A stretch of DNA of 64,000 nucleotides from Bacteroidota bacterium (GTDB taxonomy: Bacteria > Bacteroidota > Bacteroidia > Bacteroidales > F082): contig WOUZ01000001.1 of NCBI GenBank assembly GCA_009773165.1, positions 186,001 to 250,000 of the forward strand, read 5' to 3'. The translations under genes were made by a program, and so were the position numbers. Of this stretch, positions 26,677-35,979 are shown in pieces; position 1 is the first letter of the stretch, and the number at the start of each line of letters is the position of its first letter. Under the pieces are notes generated by a model. The model was not told the DNA's origin. It made no database searches and saw only the letters and a list, made by a program, of their open reading frames with translations.

Positions 26677-27471
26677 ATGAAAGGTTTGGGGCTTTTCTTC
26701 CTTGTCCTTTTTCTGGCCGGACAGCTTTCGGCACAGCCACGTACCTATCACCCGAACGAGGCCTTTGGCGAAGGCGAATACACGCAGTTCAGGGTGTATT
26801 ACAATTCTGCTTTTACAGGTAATGTCACAGCTGGTGAAGCCACAATTAAGGTTGAAACTGCCAAAAAGAAATACTTCGACAAAGAAGTGTGGAAGATTGT
26901 TGGTGAAGGCGTTAGCAAAGGCGCTTTCAACTGGTTTTATAAAGTTAGAAACAGGTATGAATCGTATGTAGATAAGCAAGCAATCATACCTTATCTTTTT
27001 GTGCGACACACCCGCGAAGGAGGTTACAGCAAAGATGATGAAGTGTTTTTTTATCACGATCTTCAATTGGCTACCAGCCGCACAGCTACAAAAAAAATAC
27101 CTTCCAATGTGCATGATTTTGTTTCGGCACTGTACTTCATGCGCACATTAAACCTTTCAGAGTTTGATGGAGACAGCAGCTATTACCTTGATTTTTTTCT
27201 TGACGACTCAGTGTATGTTAGCAAGATTAAATACGTTGGCACTGAAACGATTAAAGTGGATCTTGGAACGTTCAGATGTTTGAAGTTTGCCCCGATGATG
27301 GCCACAGGGAATGTTTTTGCTGATGCTTATCCTATGTTTGTTTGGGTGACCGACGATAAAAATCACCTTCCCATTCTGGCTGAAACAAAGGTTGTTGTTG
27401 GAAGTGTAAAGATGGAACTCACTGCCTATAAAAACCTGCGAAACCCATTGTCATCCAAGCTGAAAGACTAA
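26677..27471 (+). CDS. DUF3108 domain protein, exported
   Basis: I start at the ATG at 26677, which opens a signal peptide (M-K-G-L-G-L-F-F-L-V-L-F-L-A-G-Q-L-S-A-Q); an ATG at 26626 overlaps the leuS stop (ATGA) but encodes 17 polar residues first. The mature protein has about 245 residues and matches DUF3108: G-E-Y-T-Q-F-R-V-Y-Y-N, T-A-G-E-A-T-I-K-V, F-Y-K-V-R-N-R-Y-E-S-Y, and W-V-T-D-D-K-N-H-L-P-I-L. DUF3108 proteins are periplasmic beta-rich proteins without an established reaction. The position right after leuS could be coupled or may only be close packing. Confidence 0.85.
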   Translation: MKGLGLFFLVLFLAGQLSAQPRTYHPNEAFGEGEYTQFRVYYNSAFTGNVTAGEATIKVETAKKKYFDKEVWKIVGEGVSKGAFNWFYKVRNRYESYVDKQAIIPYLFVRHTREGGYSKDDEVFFYHDLQLATSRTATKKIPSNVHDFVSALYFMRTLNLSEFDGDSSYYLDFFLDDSVYVSKIKYVGTETIKVDLGTFRCLKFAPMMATGNVFADAYPMFVWVTDDKNHLPILAETKVVVGSVKMELTAYKNLRNPLSSKLKD

Positions 27472-27756
27472 TCCAAAACAGGGTTTAACTTTCTATTCCA
27501 ACAAATTAAATCAGCCTTAGGCCGGATGCGTCAAGTTCATTTTTACGGTTGAATTGTTTTGGCCTGATATTTGTCGAAAACCAAATGCGCTTTCAAAATG
27601 ATCCCACCCTGACCTTTTCAGTTGGGGCTATTTTCAAGAAGCATGAGCATCAATCATTGTTAAATTACAAAATGGCACAAACCCTTTTTATAATTGCAAT
27701 TTGGTATAACTTGCATCACTATTAATTCACCGCTTACGCAGTATAGTTTAAATGGC

Positions 27757-30700
27757 ATGAAAAATATCCCTTCCCTCTTACGATTCAGCTTGTTAGCTGC
27801 TTTTATAATCCTTATCTCCAATAGCTCAGGCGCATCTGAACAAAAAGACTCGTATGACGAGCTTTGGAAAAAAGCCAATAAGGCCGCCGAAAAGGGTTTA
27901 CCTAAAACAGCTGTCGAAACTTTAGATGTTATCCGCGCAAAAGCGATACAGGAACACAACGACACAGAACTTATCAGAGCTAACATCTTTCATTACAGCC
28001 TGATGCAAAGTTTTGAAGAGGATTACCTCATCAAAGCTATCTCACATGCAAAAACGCAACTTGGAGTGCTCTCACGCCCCGGAAAAGAACTCATGCACTC
28101 CCTTATCGCCGAGATGTATTGGTTTTACTACCAGCAAAATCGCTACGAAATTCTTGAGCGTACCAACTTACTGACGCAAAGCTCGGATGATATACGCGAA
28201 TGGGATCGGGCCACACTTCGCAACATTATTTCGGAACATTACGACCGTAGCCTGCTTGCTTCCACAATTATGGATACCGTTCCACTGATACGTTATGCTT
28301 CGCTGCTTACCTCCACACAAAAGGAAGCGCTGACGATTCAGCCGACACTTTTCGACTTTGTTGCTACCCGTGCCCTCGATTATTACAGCAGTATGGATGC
28401 CGGCCTTGAAATGGTGGAATCCGAAAAAATGATTCAATCGCCCGACTTCTGGAAACCGGTAATAGAATTCACAACATTATCACTTCCACAAGGCGAAAGT
28501 CAGCATCTTTTGGAAATCAATTTATTGCAAAAAATCCTTCTCTCCAACTTGAAACAAGGTCATACCGATGCGTTGATTTCCAACGAGATAAAACGTTTCA
28601 CATTCCTTAAAAACAATTGCAAAGGACCAGGCAACGCCGATACATTATATGTAAATGCCTTGAAAACATTACAGGAAACTTTTGCCAGTCACCCGGGATC
28701 GACTGAGGTTGCAGCAGCCAGAGCCTCATCTATCCTTAGCAGCGTTAAAGATCAAATGCCTGATTATCCTGCAGCTTTAGCAATTTGCGATGATGCGATA
28801 GCAAAATTTCCGCAAAGCAGAGGAGCTATTCAATGCCAGCAGCTCAGAGACCAGATTCTGGCAAAAGAACTTTCCATTGAAATACAGCGTGTTGTAGTTC
28901 CTGACCAGCCTGTGCCGGTTCGACTAAGCTATAGGAATATTACCCAACCTGCCTTCAAATTGATTCGCATCACCAGCGAACGACTGGAAGAAATCATGCA
29001 ACAAATGAATCAACAGGAACAGATTAATGCATTTATTGCTTTGGAACATTTCCAGCAAAAAACCATCGAACTGCCTTTTGAATCTGACTACGAGCGTCAT
29101 TCCACCATCGTCGATCTGCCTGCACTTCCCAAAGGTTTATATGTGTTACTCCTTGCTGATACTCCGGCTTTTCGTGCAGAAGGCATCATTGCATTCACTT
29201 CCTTTCAGGTAAGTCAGCTATCATTTATCAGCCATAAGTTGAACAATATCAACACATTTCATCTTCTTAACAGAAGCACAGGCAAGGCCATTTCAGATGC
29301 CACTGTGCGTGTAATGACACGCGATTACGACTATTCAGCACAGAAATATGTTGTAAAGGAAAAAGCGCAGCTGACAACAGCAAAAGATGGCAGTTTCAGT
29401 GTTGGACCTGATGTTTATGACATTCAAAACCAAGCTTTTTATGTAGAAGTTTTCATGCAGGACGACACTTTGTACAGCGATAATTACTTCGATGTTTATG
29501 TGCGCAAAAACACCGGCAGGGAGCAAAACAGAACCTGGTTTTTTACCGACAGGGCCATCTACCGGCCGGGTCAGGTTGTTTATTTCAAAGGCATTACCTT
29601 ACAAAGAAAAGATCTTGAAGCCTGGGAGATACAAAAGTCGAGCCCAACCACCGTTCGTTTTTATGATGTAAACAACCGTGAGACAGCTTCATTGGCGCTT
29701 CAAACCAATGCTTATGGCTCGTTTGAAGGAAGTTTTATGATACCACAAAACCTGCTCAACGGGGTCATGCGTATTGGCAACGAGTCGGGCAGCACTACCT
29801 TTTCGGTTGAAGAATATAAGCGTCCCACTTTTGAGGTGAAACTTGAGGCTGAAAATCAACAATTCAGGCTTAATGAGCCAGTGACGCTGAAAGGATCAGC
29901 AGCAGCTTTTGCAGGTTATGCACTCGACAGCGTTTCGTACAGCTATTATGTTGAACGCGAACAGTTTCTTCCCTTCCGGCCTTATTGGTTTTATTACCGT
30001 CCAATTGCCAACGAAAAGATTACAATCACACAAGGACAATCGCTCACAAAAAAAGATGGTAGTTTTACCATCACCTTTAATGCCGATACCCCTCCCAACG
30101 AAGACCTGAAATATCAGCCCGTTTATAGCTACACCGTAGTTGTTGATGTAACCGATCGCAACGGCGAAACACGCAGGGGGACATCCACTGTTAATGTAAG
30201 CAACAGGGCTTTGTTGCTTGAGACAACAATTGACAACACCATAGAGGCAGGAAAAACAAAGGGCTATTTGCTCAGTGCAAAAAACCTGCAGCAAAAAGCT
30301 GTTGATGCCACCGTGAAGGTATCATTTTATCTTTTAAGTCCTGATAAGCGCATCACGCGAAAATTGCCCTGGGAAGCTGTTGACAGACACTATCTCAGCA
30401 AGGAAAAACTAACAGAGCTATTTCCGCTGGATGATTTTGAGAACCCCAAAAATCCCGCAGAAAAGGAGAAAACGCTTGTGTGGTCCGAAGAAAAATTCGT
30501 GAGCGGAAGTGCTGTTTTATTTCCTGAATCTACCACCGGCTGGGCTGAAGGGGAATACCTTGCAGAACTTACTGCCCTGGATGCTTTTGGACAGAAAGTA
30601 ACGCAACAACAAACGTTTACCCTCTTCAAAACCAAGAGTAAAAAACCACCGGTTCAGGAGCTTTCATGGTTTCATATCAGCCAAACAACGGCTCAGCCCG

Positions 30701-33700
30701 GCGACACCCTGTATTTTTACGCGGGTTCTGCCGAAAAGTCGAATCGTGTGTTGATTGAAATCAGTTCAGGGGAACAACTTCTGTATCACCGCTGGCATTT
30801 GATCAGCAACAGCCGTAAAACAATCCCTTTTGTTGTCAAAGAAGAACATCGCGGACAGCTCAGGTTCGAAACTGTTTTTGTTCGTCATAACAGCCTTCAG
30901 CAAGCTACATTCGATGTGGAGGTCCCGCTTACCAATAAGCAACTCGATATCCGGCTTGAGACAAAACGAGACAAGCTTGTGCCCGGAGCTGAAGAAACAT
31001 GGACGCTTCTGGTAAAAGATTACAAGGGTAAGGGAAAAACATCAGAGGTTTTGGCAGCCATGTATGATGCCTCGCTGGATGTTTTCCGTCCACACAGCTG
31101 GAGTTTCGACCTCATAACACGTCAAAGGGCGGCCTATCCCTGGGGTGCTGACAATGGATTCTTAGCTTATACCACCTCCCTGTTATCCTCTTATCCCTAC
31201 AAAGATTATGCGTTAGACCCCATTCAATTGCCTTTGATCAACTGGTATGGTCTGCAGCCCAACTTCTACCGGGGTGCAGTCAATGGCATGCCGATGATGC
31301 AAAAAGCAGGTCACGCCATGCATGATGCCGCTGTTGAGATGTCGGATGTCATTGCAAACGAACACGATGAAGAAGTCGTTGTTCAGGAAACTGCCACTCC
31401 CTCCTACCTGAGGAATGATTTCAGGGAAACAGCATTTTTTTATCCGCAGCTCACCACCGACCCAACCGGATTGCTGCGTTTTACCTTCAAACTTCCTGAT
31501 GCCCTTACGCGATGGAATCTGATGCTTCTGGCTCATTCCGATCAGCTGGAATCAGGCATAAAACAGCTGGAGTTTACGGCCTCCAAAGAGTTGATGGTAG
31601 TTCCAAACCTGCCACGATTTTTCAGGCAGGGCGACACAGCCTGGGTCAGCGTTAAGCTTGTAAATACAGGCCTGTCGACCCTTAACGGCATTGCTAACAT
31701 CGAGATAACAGACGCTGTCACAGGTAAGAAACTTCCTTTGAATCAACCTGCAGAAAAAAAACCTTTCCTCAACCTGCAACCCGGGCAGAGTCAGGTTATA
31801 AAATGGAACGTCCTGATCAACGAGGAATCTTCCCTCTTAGCTGTTGCTATCAGCGCCACTTCGGGAACTTTTGGCGATAGCGAAGTAAATTATATCCCTG
31901 TATTGCCTGTTGGGGTGATGGTACAGGAATCGCTGCCCATGCATATCAATGGCAACAGCAGCAAATCATTTGTTTTCAAGGGCTTGAAAGAAAACAGACC
32001 TGCCGAGAAAAACGTTCAGCTCCATCTTGAATTTGCTAACAATCCGGCCTGGTATGCCATTCAGGCACTGCCCTATCTTAGCGAAAAGGGGTCAGAAAAC
32101 AGCGATAACCTCTTTTATCGCCTCTACGCCAACAGCCTTGCCTCATGGGTAGCCCAAAGTTTGCCCGGGGCCATGCGTGTGATCGAGAGCTGGAAGAGTC
32201 AAGGCGGTGAGGCCTTGCTTTCAAATCTTGAGAAAAACGAATCGCTGAAAGCTGTCCTGCTTGCCGAGACACCCTGGATATTTGACGCCACCGATGAAAA
32301 CCGTCAGAAACAACAGATTGCCTTGCTCTTCGACATGAATCGCATGCGTTATGAGCAGGAACAAGCATATCAAAAACTGACACAGCAACAGCTCCCCGAC
32401 GGATCGTGGGCTTGGTTTCCGGGGATGCCAGGCAGCGTGTTTATTACCCAACAGATTGTGTCTGGTTTTGGCAAGCTGAAAAAACTCACCGGCAGCAAAG
32501 AACTGGAGAAACAGTTTGGGACTTCGGTATCAAAAGCAATCCGCTTCCTCGATCAGCAAGCGGTTACCGAATACAAAAAGATGCTCGACCGTAAAGAGAC
32601 TGACACCTACATCCTTACAGGTAATCACCTCAACTACTTGTATGCCAGAAGTTTTTATGGCAACGTACCAGCTTCGGATGAAACCAATATTGTCATGAGT
32701 TTTTATTTGCAGCATACGGCTTCCGACTGGCAAAAGCTGAGCTTGCATCAACAGGCAAAAGCAGCTCTTGTGTTGAAGCGCGGTGGAAAAGACAAGGAAG
32801 CAAAGGAAATACTCGCTTCGCTGAAAGAGACAGCCATCGTTAATCCTGACCTGGGAACTTATTGGAGTCGTGAAAAGAGTTTCGGATACTCCCATTCGTT
32901 CATCGAAACACAAGGACTGCTGATTGAAGCCTTCGACGAGGTTGCAGCTGATACAGCCTGGATTGATGGTTTAAGGCAGTGGCTGCTGACTCAAAAGCAA
33001 ACAACAAAGTGGGAAACAACACGTGCAACTGCTGAGGCTGTGTATGCGCTGCTCCTTAAAGGAAACGACTGGATTTCAGACATAAAGCCCCTTGAAATAA
33101 AGGTTGGCGGTGCTGCAATAGCTGCAACTAATGCTGAGGCAGGTACAGGACGCATCACCCGCGATTGGTTTGGAGCAGAAATCGACAGCAGTTTAGCAAT
33201 GATTGAAGTAACAAATCCCAACAAGGTGATGGCCTGGGGGGGTGTTTACCGGCAATACAATGTGCCCATGGATCAGGTAAAATCAAATCAGACGAACCTC
33301 ACCATCCACCGAGAACTATATGTTGAAAAAAGTGGGATAAAAGGGTTGGTACTGATCCCCGTTTCGGAAGCTGAAATTCATATTGGCGACAGGGTGAAAG
33401 TACGGATAGTACTGGAAGCTGACCGCGACATGGAGTTTCTTCATTTAAAGGACTACAGAGCTGCGGCATTCGAACCTGCTGAAACAATCTCAGCATACCG
33501 CTATGAGTTTGGCATGGGATATTATCAATCGACGCGCGACGCCTCTACCGATTTCTTTTTCAACTACCTGCCAAAAGGAAAATATGTGTTTGAATATGCG
33601 CTCACAGCCACACAAAGTGGAAATTTCACCCATGGCTATTCCCTTATTCAAAGTTTCTATGCTCCTGAGTTTTCCAGTCATTCCGATGGAATAAGGGTAG

Positions 33701-33714
33701 AAGTAAGGGAATAA
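27757..33714 (+). CDS. Alpha-2-macroglobulin family protein lacking the thioester motif
   Basis: I use the ATG at 27757, which starts a signal peptide (M-K-N-I-P-S-L-L-R-F-S-L-L-A-A-F-I); an upstream ATG at 27694 adds 21 residues. The protein has 1,985 residues. The N-terminal 300-400 residues are helical; then come macroglobulin (MG) domains with T-D-R-A-I-Y-R-P-G-Q-V-V-Y-F-K-G, V-E-E-Y-K-R-P-T-F-E-V, and the A2M core F-R-E-T-A-F-F-Y-P-Q-L. In the toroid domain the usual C-x-E-Q thioester site is replaced: after L-P-Y-L-S-E-K-G comes S-E-N-S-D-N (about 1446-1451) before L-F-Y-R-L-Y-A-N-S-L-A. It cannot form a covalent trap by that route. It is probably a periplasmic protease-binding or structural protein. 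Confidence 0.93.
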   Translation: MKNIPSLLRFSLLAAFIILISNSSGASEQKDSYDELWKKANKAAEKGLPKTAVETLDVIRAKAIQEHNDTELIRANIFHYSLMQSFEEDYLIKAISHAKTQLGVLSRPGKELMHSLIAEMYWFYYQQNRYEILERTNLLTQSSDDIREWDRATLRNIISEHYDRSLLASTIMDTVPLIRYASLLTSTQKEALTIQPTLFDFVATRALDYYSSMDAGLEMVESEKMIQSPDFWKPVIEFTTLSLPQGESQHLLEINLLQKILLSNLKQGHTDALISNEIKRFTFLKNNCKGPGNADTLYVNALKTLQETFASHPGSTEVAAARASSILSSVKDQMPDYPAALAICDDAIAKFPQSRGAIQCQQLRDQILAKELSIEIQRVVVPDQPVPVRLSYRNITQPAFKLIRITSERLEEIMQQMNQQEQINAFIALEHFQQKTIELPFESDYERHSTIVDLPALPKGLYVLLLADTPAFRAEGIIAFTSFQVSQLSFISHKLNNINTFHLLNRSTGKAISDATVRVMTRDYDYSAQKYVVKEKAQLTTAKDGSFSVGPDVYDIQNQAFYVEVFMQDDTLYSDNYFDVYVRKNTGREQNRTWFFTDRAIYRPGQVVYFKGITLQRKDLEAWEIQKSSPTTVRFYDVNNRETASLALQTNAYGSFEGSFMIPQNLLNGVMRIGNESGSTTFSVEEYKRPTFEVKLEAENQQFRLNEPVTLKGSAAAFAGYALDSVSYSYYVEREQFLPFRPYWFYYRPIANEKITITQGQSLTKKDGSFTITFNADTPPNEDLKYQPVYSYTVVVDVTDRNGETRRGTSTVNVSNRALLLETTIDNTIEAGKTKGYLLSAKNLQQKAVDATVKVSFYLLSPDKRITRKLPWEAVDRHYLSKEKLTELFPLDDFENPKNPAEKEKTLVWSEEKFVSGSAVLFPESTTGWAEGEYLAELTALDAFGQKVTQQQTFTLFKTKSKKPPVQELSWFHISQTTAQPGDTLYFYAGSAEKSNRVLIEISSGEQLLYHRWHLISNSRKTIPFVVKEEHRGQLRFETVFVRHNSLQQATFDVEVPLTNKQLDIRLETKRDKLVPGAEETWTLLVKDYKGKGKTSEVLAAMYDASLDVFRPHSWSFDLITRQRAAYPWGADNGFLAYTTSLLSSYPYKDYALDPIQLPLINWYGLQPNFYRGAVNGMPMMQKAGHAMHDAAVEMSDVIANEHDEEVVVQETATPSYLRNDFRETAFFYPQLTTDPTGLLRFTFKLPDALTRWNLMLLAHSDQLESGIKQLEFTASKELMVVPNLPRFFRQGDTAWVSVKLVNTGLSTLNGIANIEITDAVTGKKLPLNQPAEKKPFLNLQPGQSQVIKWNVLINEESSLLAVAISATSGTFGDSEVNYIPVLPVGVMVQESLPMHINGNSSKSFVFKGLKENRPAEKNVQLHLEFANNPAWYAIQALPYLSEKGSENSDNLFYRLYANSLASWVAQSLPGAMRVIESWKSQGGEALLSNLEKNESLKAVLLAETPWIFDATDENRQKQQIALLFDMNRMRYEQEQAYQKLTQQQLPDGSWAWFPGMPGSVFITQQIVSGFGKLKKLTGSKELEKQFGTSVSKAIRFLDQQAVTEYKKMLDRKETDTYILTGNHLNYLYARSFYGNVPASDETNIVMSFYLQHTASDWQKLSLHQQAKAALVLKRGGKDKEAKEILASLKETAIVNPDLGTYWSREKSFGYSHSFIETQGLLIEAFDEVAADTAWIDGLRQWLLTQKQTTKWETTRATAEAVYALLLKGNDWISDIKPLEIKVGGAAIAATNAEAGTGRITRDWFGAEIDSSLAMIEVTNPNKVMAWGGVYRQYNVPMDQVKSNQTNLTIHRELYVEKSGIKGLVLIPVSEAEIHIGDRVKVRIVLEADRDMEFLHLKDYRAAAFEPAETISAYRYEFGMGYYQSTRDASTDFFFNYLPKGKYVFEYALTATQSGNFTHGYSLIQSFYAPEFSSHSDGIRVEVRE

Positions 33715-33765
33715 GAGCAGGAATTTTTGAAGAGAAAGGCGGCTGGTGCTGGTGATTCAAAAAAA

Positions 33766-34710
33766 TCATTCAATGATTAATTTTGACATCCCAATAACCC
33801 GCTCTGAAGCATCAACGACTCTAACGATGTAGATTCCCTGGTTCATCCAGTCAGTTGATGAGGAAGTTTCATTGCCTATAAATAATTGAACCACGCGTTT
33901 TCTTCCTGTTAAATCAATGATTTCGAGCCTGTTTAAAGTCGAAGGAGTTGTTTGAATCCCCACCTTAAAACTACCACTCGCAGGATTGGGGAAAACAAGC
34001 ATCCCATTATTGCTTTCTGTACTTTGTTGTTTGATACCGGTGAGTAACGAACAAAAACAATGATCGCAAAAAGGATTATCCAAATAAAGGATTGTCTCAT
34101 TCTGTTTAAAACAAGCAAACTGATAACTGTCGCCACAAAGTGCAATATCTGAGATAAGGGGATTAAACAACCCAAACCAGTTGATACTACCTATGCCTTC
34201 GAGCCATGTTTGAAAATCCAGAGAACCCGATAGCATCCAGCTTTTGCGATAGGTATTATTCAGCAATAACATGGAATCCACTTTCGTTACCACTTTGTAA
34301 TGATCTTGAGGCCATAACATTACATCGCCGTAACACAAGCCGCCACCTATGTTGTAGAATATCGTATCGCCCGGTTCAAGTCCAAAATCGTAAAGCATAG
34401 CTTCCGGAAAATCGGGCAAGAGACAAAAAACCTGTTTGTCTTCATTCTCTCTGATAGCTGCGAAATAGGTCGATTGAGGATGTAACAGGGTAGAATCGTA
34501 CATCGAATAAACTTTGGAATACACAACACCATCGATAACCGTATCGCCAAAAACAGCATACCTGAAATGCCATTCTTGCTGAGTGAACACGTTCGAACCA
34601 ACAACATTCCATACAGTATTGCTATCGGGAAAGTTGAAATACGTCTGGGCTTTTGAGGAGGTGTTAATGAAATGCATCATCAACACGAGGATGAGAACAC
34701 TTTTTTTCAT
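33766..34710 (-). CDS. T9SS type A sorting-domain protein, unknown function
   Basis: From the ATG at 34710 (M-K-K-S-V-L-I-L-V-L-M-M-H-F-I, a signal peptide ending S-K-A-Q) the product has about 314 residues; an in-frame ATG at 34773 would add 21. The body has beta-rich segments with W-H-F-R-Y-A-V-F-G-D-T-V-I-D-G and a Cys-rich loop N-P-F-C-D-H-C-F-C-S. The C-terminal 80 residues are a sorting domain: V-F-P-N-P-A-S-G-S-F, L-E-I-I-D-L-T-G-R, and M-N-Q-G-I-Y-I-V-R-V. It is therefore a predicted surface or secreted protein. Orientation is convergent with the A2M gene; no function is apparent. Confidence 0.78.
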   Translation of the reverse strand: MKKSVLILVLMMHFINTSSKAQTYFNFPDSNTVWNVVGSNVFTQQEWHFRYAVFGDTVIDGVVYSKVYSMYDSTLLHPQSTYFAAIRENEDKQVFCLLPDFPEAMLYDFGLEPGDTIFYNIGGGLCYGDVMLWPQDHYKVVTKVDSMLLLNNTYRKSWMLSGSLDFQTWLEGIGSINWFGLFNPLISDIALCGDSYQFACFKQNETILYLDNPFCDHCFCSLLTGIKQQSTESNNGMLVFPNPASGSFKVGIQTTPSTLNRLEIIDLTGRKRVVQLFIGNETSSSTDWMNQGIYIVRVVDASERVIGMSKLIIE

Positions 34711-35007
34711 GACGTACAACTTAAATTTCAATGGGTTAATCAGTTCAAATACATCAAAACCACTCATAAACACTGCCTCATTTCAGGAGGTTTGACTTCA
34801 AAAGACAGAAAAACAAAAAGCAGTTTACTGAAGTGTAAAATTAAGCAAAGCTCATAGCATATAGCAACCGTTTTTTATTAATATTCATCATCGTTTTTTT
34901 CTCCGGAATGACCTTGTTCAGTTTAGATTTCAACTACACTGTCGCAACATTTCGGTCTCCAGACCGGATGTAAATCGCTTGATGCGGTTTAACGTATGGA
35001 TGGCGAA

Positions 35008-35070
35008 GCAGCTTATCTTGATTATTCAGTTAGTGCTGGTGGATAGCCTGTAGGGCTATACTGTGCATAA
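35008..35070 (+). repeat. 63-bp direct repeat, copy 1
   Basis: This copy runs GCAGCTTATC...TGTGCATAA. It matches 35371-35433 at 55 of 63 positions by my count. It ends directly at the first CCCCCGGAT palindrome and contains the short inverted unit TAGCCTGTAGGGCTA, which recurs near 52952. Confidence 0.8.
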
Positions 35071-35090
35071 CCCCCGGATTCATCCGGGGG
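35071..35090 (+). repeat. REP-like palindrome, copy A
   Basis: CCCCCGGATTCATCCGGGGG has a 9-bp perfect stem and a TC loop. The same stem recurs at 35516-35535 and, with a GA loop, at 52807 and 52978. Confidence 0.8.
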
Positions 35091-35142
35091 TGAGAGCAGT
35101 CGTGACAGAAAAAAAGCCTGTAGGGCTTGCCTGTTCTTTCTT

Positions 35143-35166
35143 GTCCTTTCCCTTGATGGAAAGGAC
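35143..35166 (+). repeat. Short inverted repeat GTCCTTT/AAAGGAC
   Basis: GTCCTTT, a 10-nt spacer (cccttgatgg), then AAAGGAC. It lies just outside the left arm of the large inverted repeat. A matching GTCCTTT occurs outside the right arm near 35359, so alternative pairing is possible. Confidence 0.55.
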
Positions 35167-35176
35167 CAAAGATCAA

Positions 35177-35315
35177 GCGCGATTAACGCTACCTGCCCAC
35201 AATGAAAAACCGACGGAAATCTATGCAAGGTCCAGCACCGCTTTAAGGGCGGCGCTGCCTTGCAAGATTTCCAGTCGTTTTTTCATTCTGCCTGCCGCCG
35301 GCCCGCTAATCGCGC
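35177..35315 (+). repeat. Large imperfect inverted repeat centred near 35246
   Basis: The arms share, from outside to inside, GCGCGATTA/TAATCGCGC, AATGAAAAA/TTTTTCATT, GGAAATC/GATTTCC, GCAAGG/CCTTGC, and AGCaCCGC/GCGGcGCT around a TTTAAG-containing loop. The whole would fold as one hairpin of about 140 nt. It lies exactly between the two 63-bp direct repeats. No coding frame explains this symmetry. It looks like a structured mobile or REP-like unit, or an RNA. Confidence 0.75.
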
Positions 35316-35370
35316 GGGCTATCGCACCCAGCCCGGGTATGACTTTCTGTTTTTCGGTGTCCTTTGGATA

Positions 35371-35433
35371 GCAGCTTTTCTTGATTGTTCATTTGACGCT
35401 GGTGGATAGCCCGTAGGGCTACACTGTGCATAA
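35371..35433 (+). repeat. 63-bp direct repeat, copy 2
   Basis: The sequence GCAGCTTTTC...TGTGCATAA matches copy 1 at 55 of 63 positions. Here the palindrome does not follow at once; instead the sequence goes on to ATTCAAACCCCAGAGGGATTG. The copies are 363 bp apart. Confidence 0.8.
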
Positions 35434-35506
35434 TTCAAACCCCAGAGGGATTGCCCATAAGATGCTGACAGACAAGGAACTCCTACAGGGTTTTTGTTGT
35501 TGACGC

Positions 35507-35562
35507 ATCATAACACCCCCGGATTCATCCGGGGGTTATGCACAGGCAAGGCCTACGGCCTT
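35507..35562 (+). repeat. REP-like palindrome, copy B, with adjacent AAGGCCtacGGCCTT stem
   Basis: CCCCCGGATTCATCCGGGGG lies at 35516-35535, with its stem extended by CATAAC on the left and TTATG on the right. AAGGCCTACGGCCTT, a second short palindrome, follows at 35548-35562. The same order of units occurs at 52807-52853. Confidence 0.75.
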
Positions 35563-35979
35563 ATGAGGCTATTCTTCGGGATTGTTCTTGGGACTCCTGT
35601 TTGGATTTATTTCTTTCCAGATCTGGCATAAAGCAAATTGATTCATACTATCAATTTGCCTGAACGTTCATTGCAAAAAACATCATTTGTATTCATTATC
35701 AACACATTAATAGCAGCATCTATAATGTGTGAATCATGCAACTCTTCCAACTATTTGTGTAACAGCGTCCGGCTACGGTGGATTTACCTTTGGCCAAAGT
35801 AAACATGCATCCCTGAAACCCCAGGATGTGTTGAATAGATTTTCTGATTGAAATCGTAAATCGGTTCTACGGCTTACAAGATGCAATTGGATTTCTGAAG
35901 AAATAGTTGTTACCGACTTGATTCATAAGCACAAACGTGGAAAAACGAATCTTTCCGGACGGCATTAAAAGAAGAAATT

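Larger units (their letters stand above)
34711..35979 (+). other. Repeat-rich intergenic island of about 1.27 kb
   Basis: The region contains two 63-bp direct repeats, two CCCCCGGAT/ATCCGGGGG palindromes and one large inverted repeat, listed separately. Frames of about 100 codons in it fall within the repeats and have no protein-like composition. The last 340 bp before the GH130 gene have no recognised feature. Confidence 0.7.

Noticed and set aside
29896-30294. A 132-codon frame antisense to the macroglobulin gene
   Set aside because: Antisense shadow of a strong coding frame; no domain or start signal.
35063-35371. A plus-strand open frame of about 102 codons in the repeat island
   Set aside because: It spans the inverted repeat arms, has no signal or domain pattern, and the symmetry of the DNA explains the lack of stops.
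34711-35979. CRISPR array
   Set aside because: The repeats are few, differ in length and have no regular spacers.
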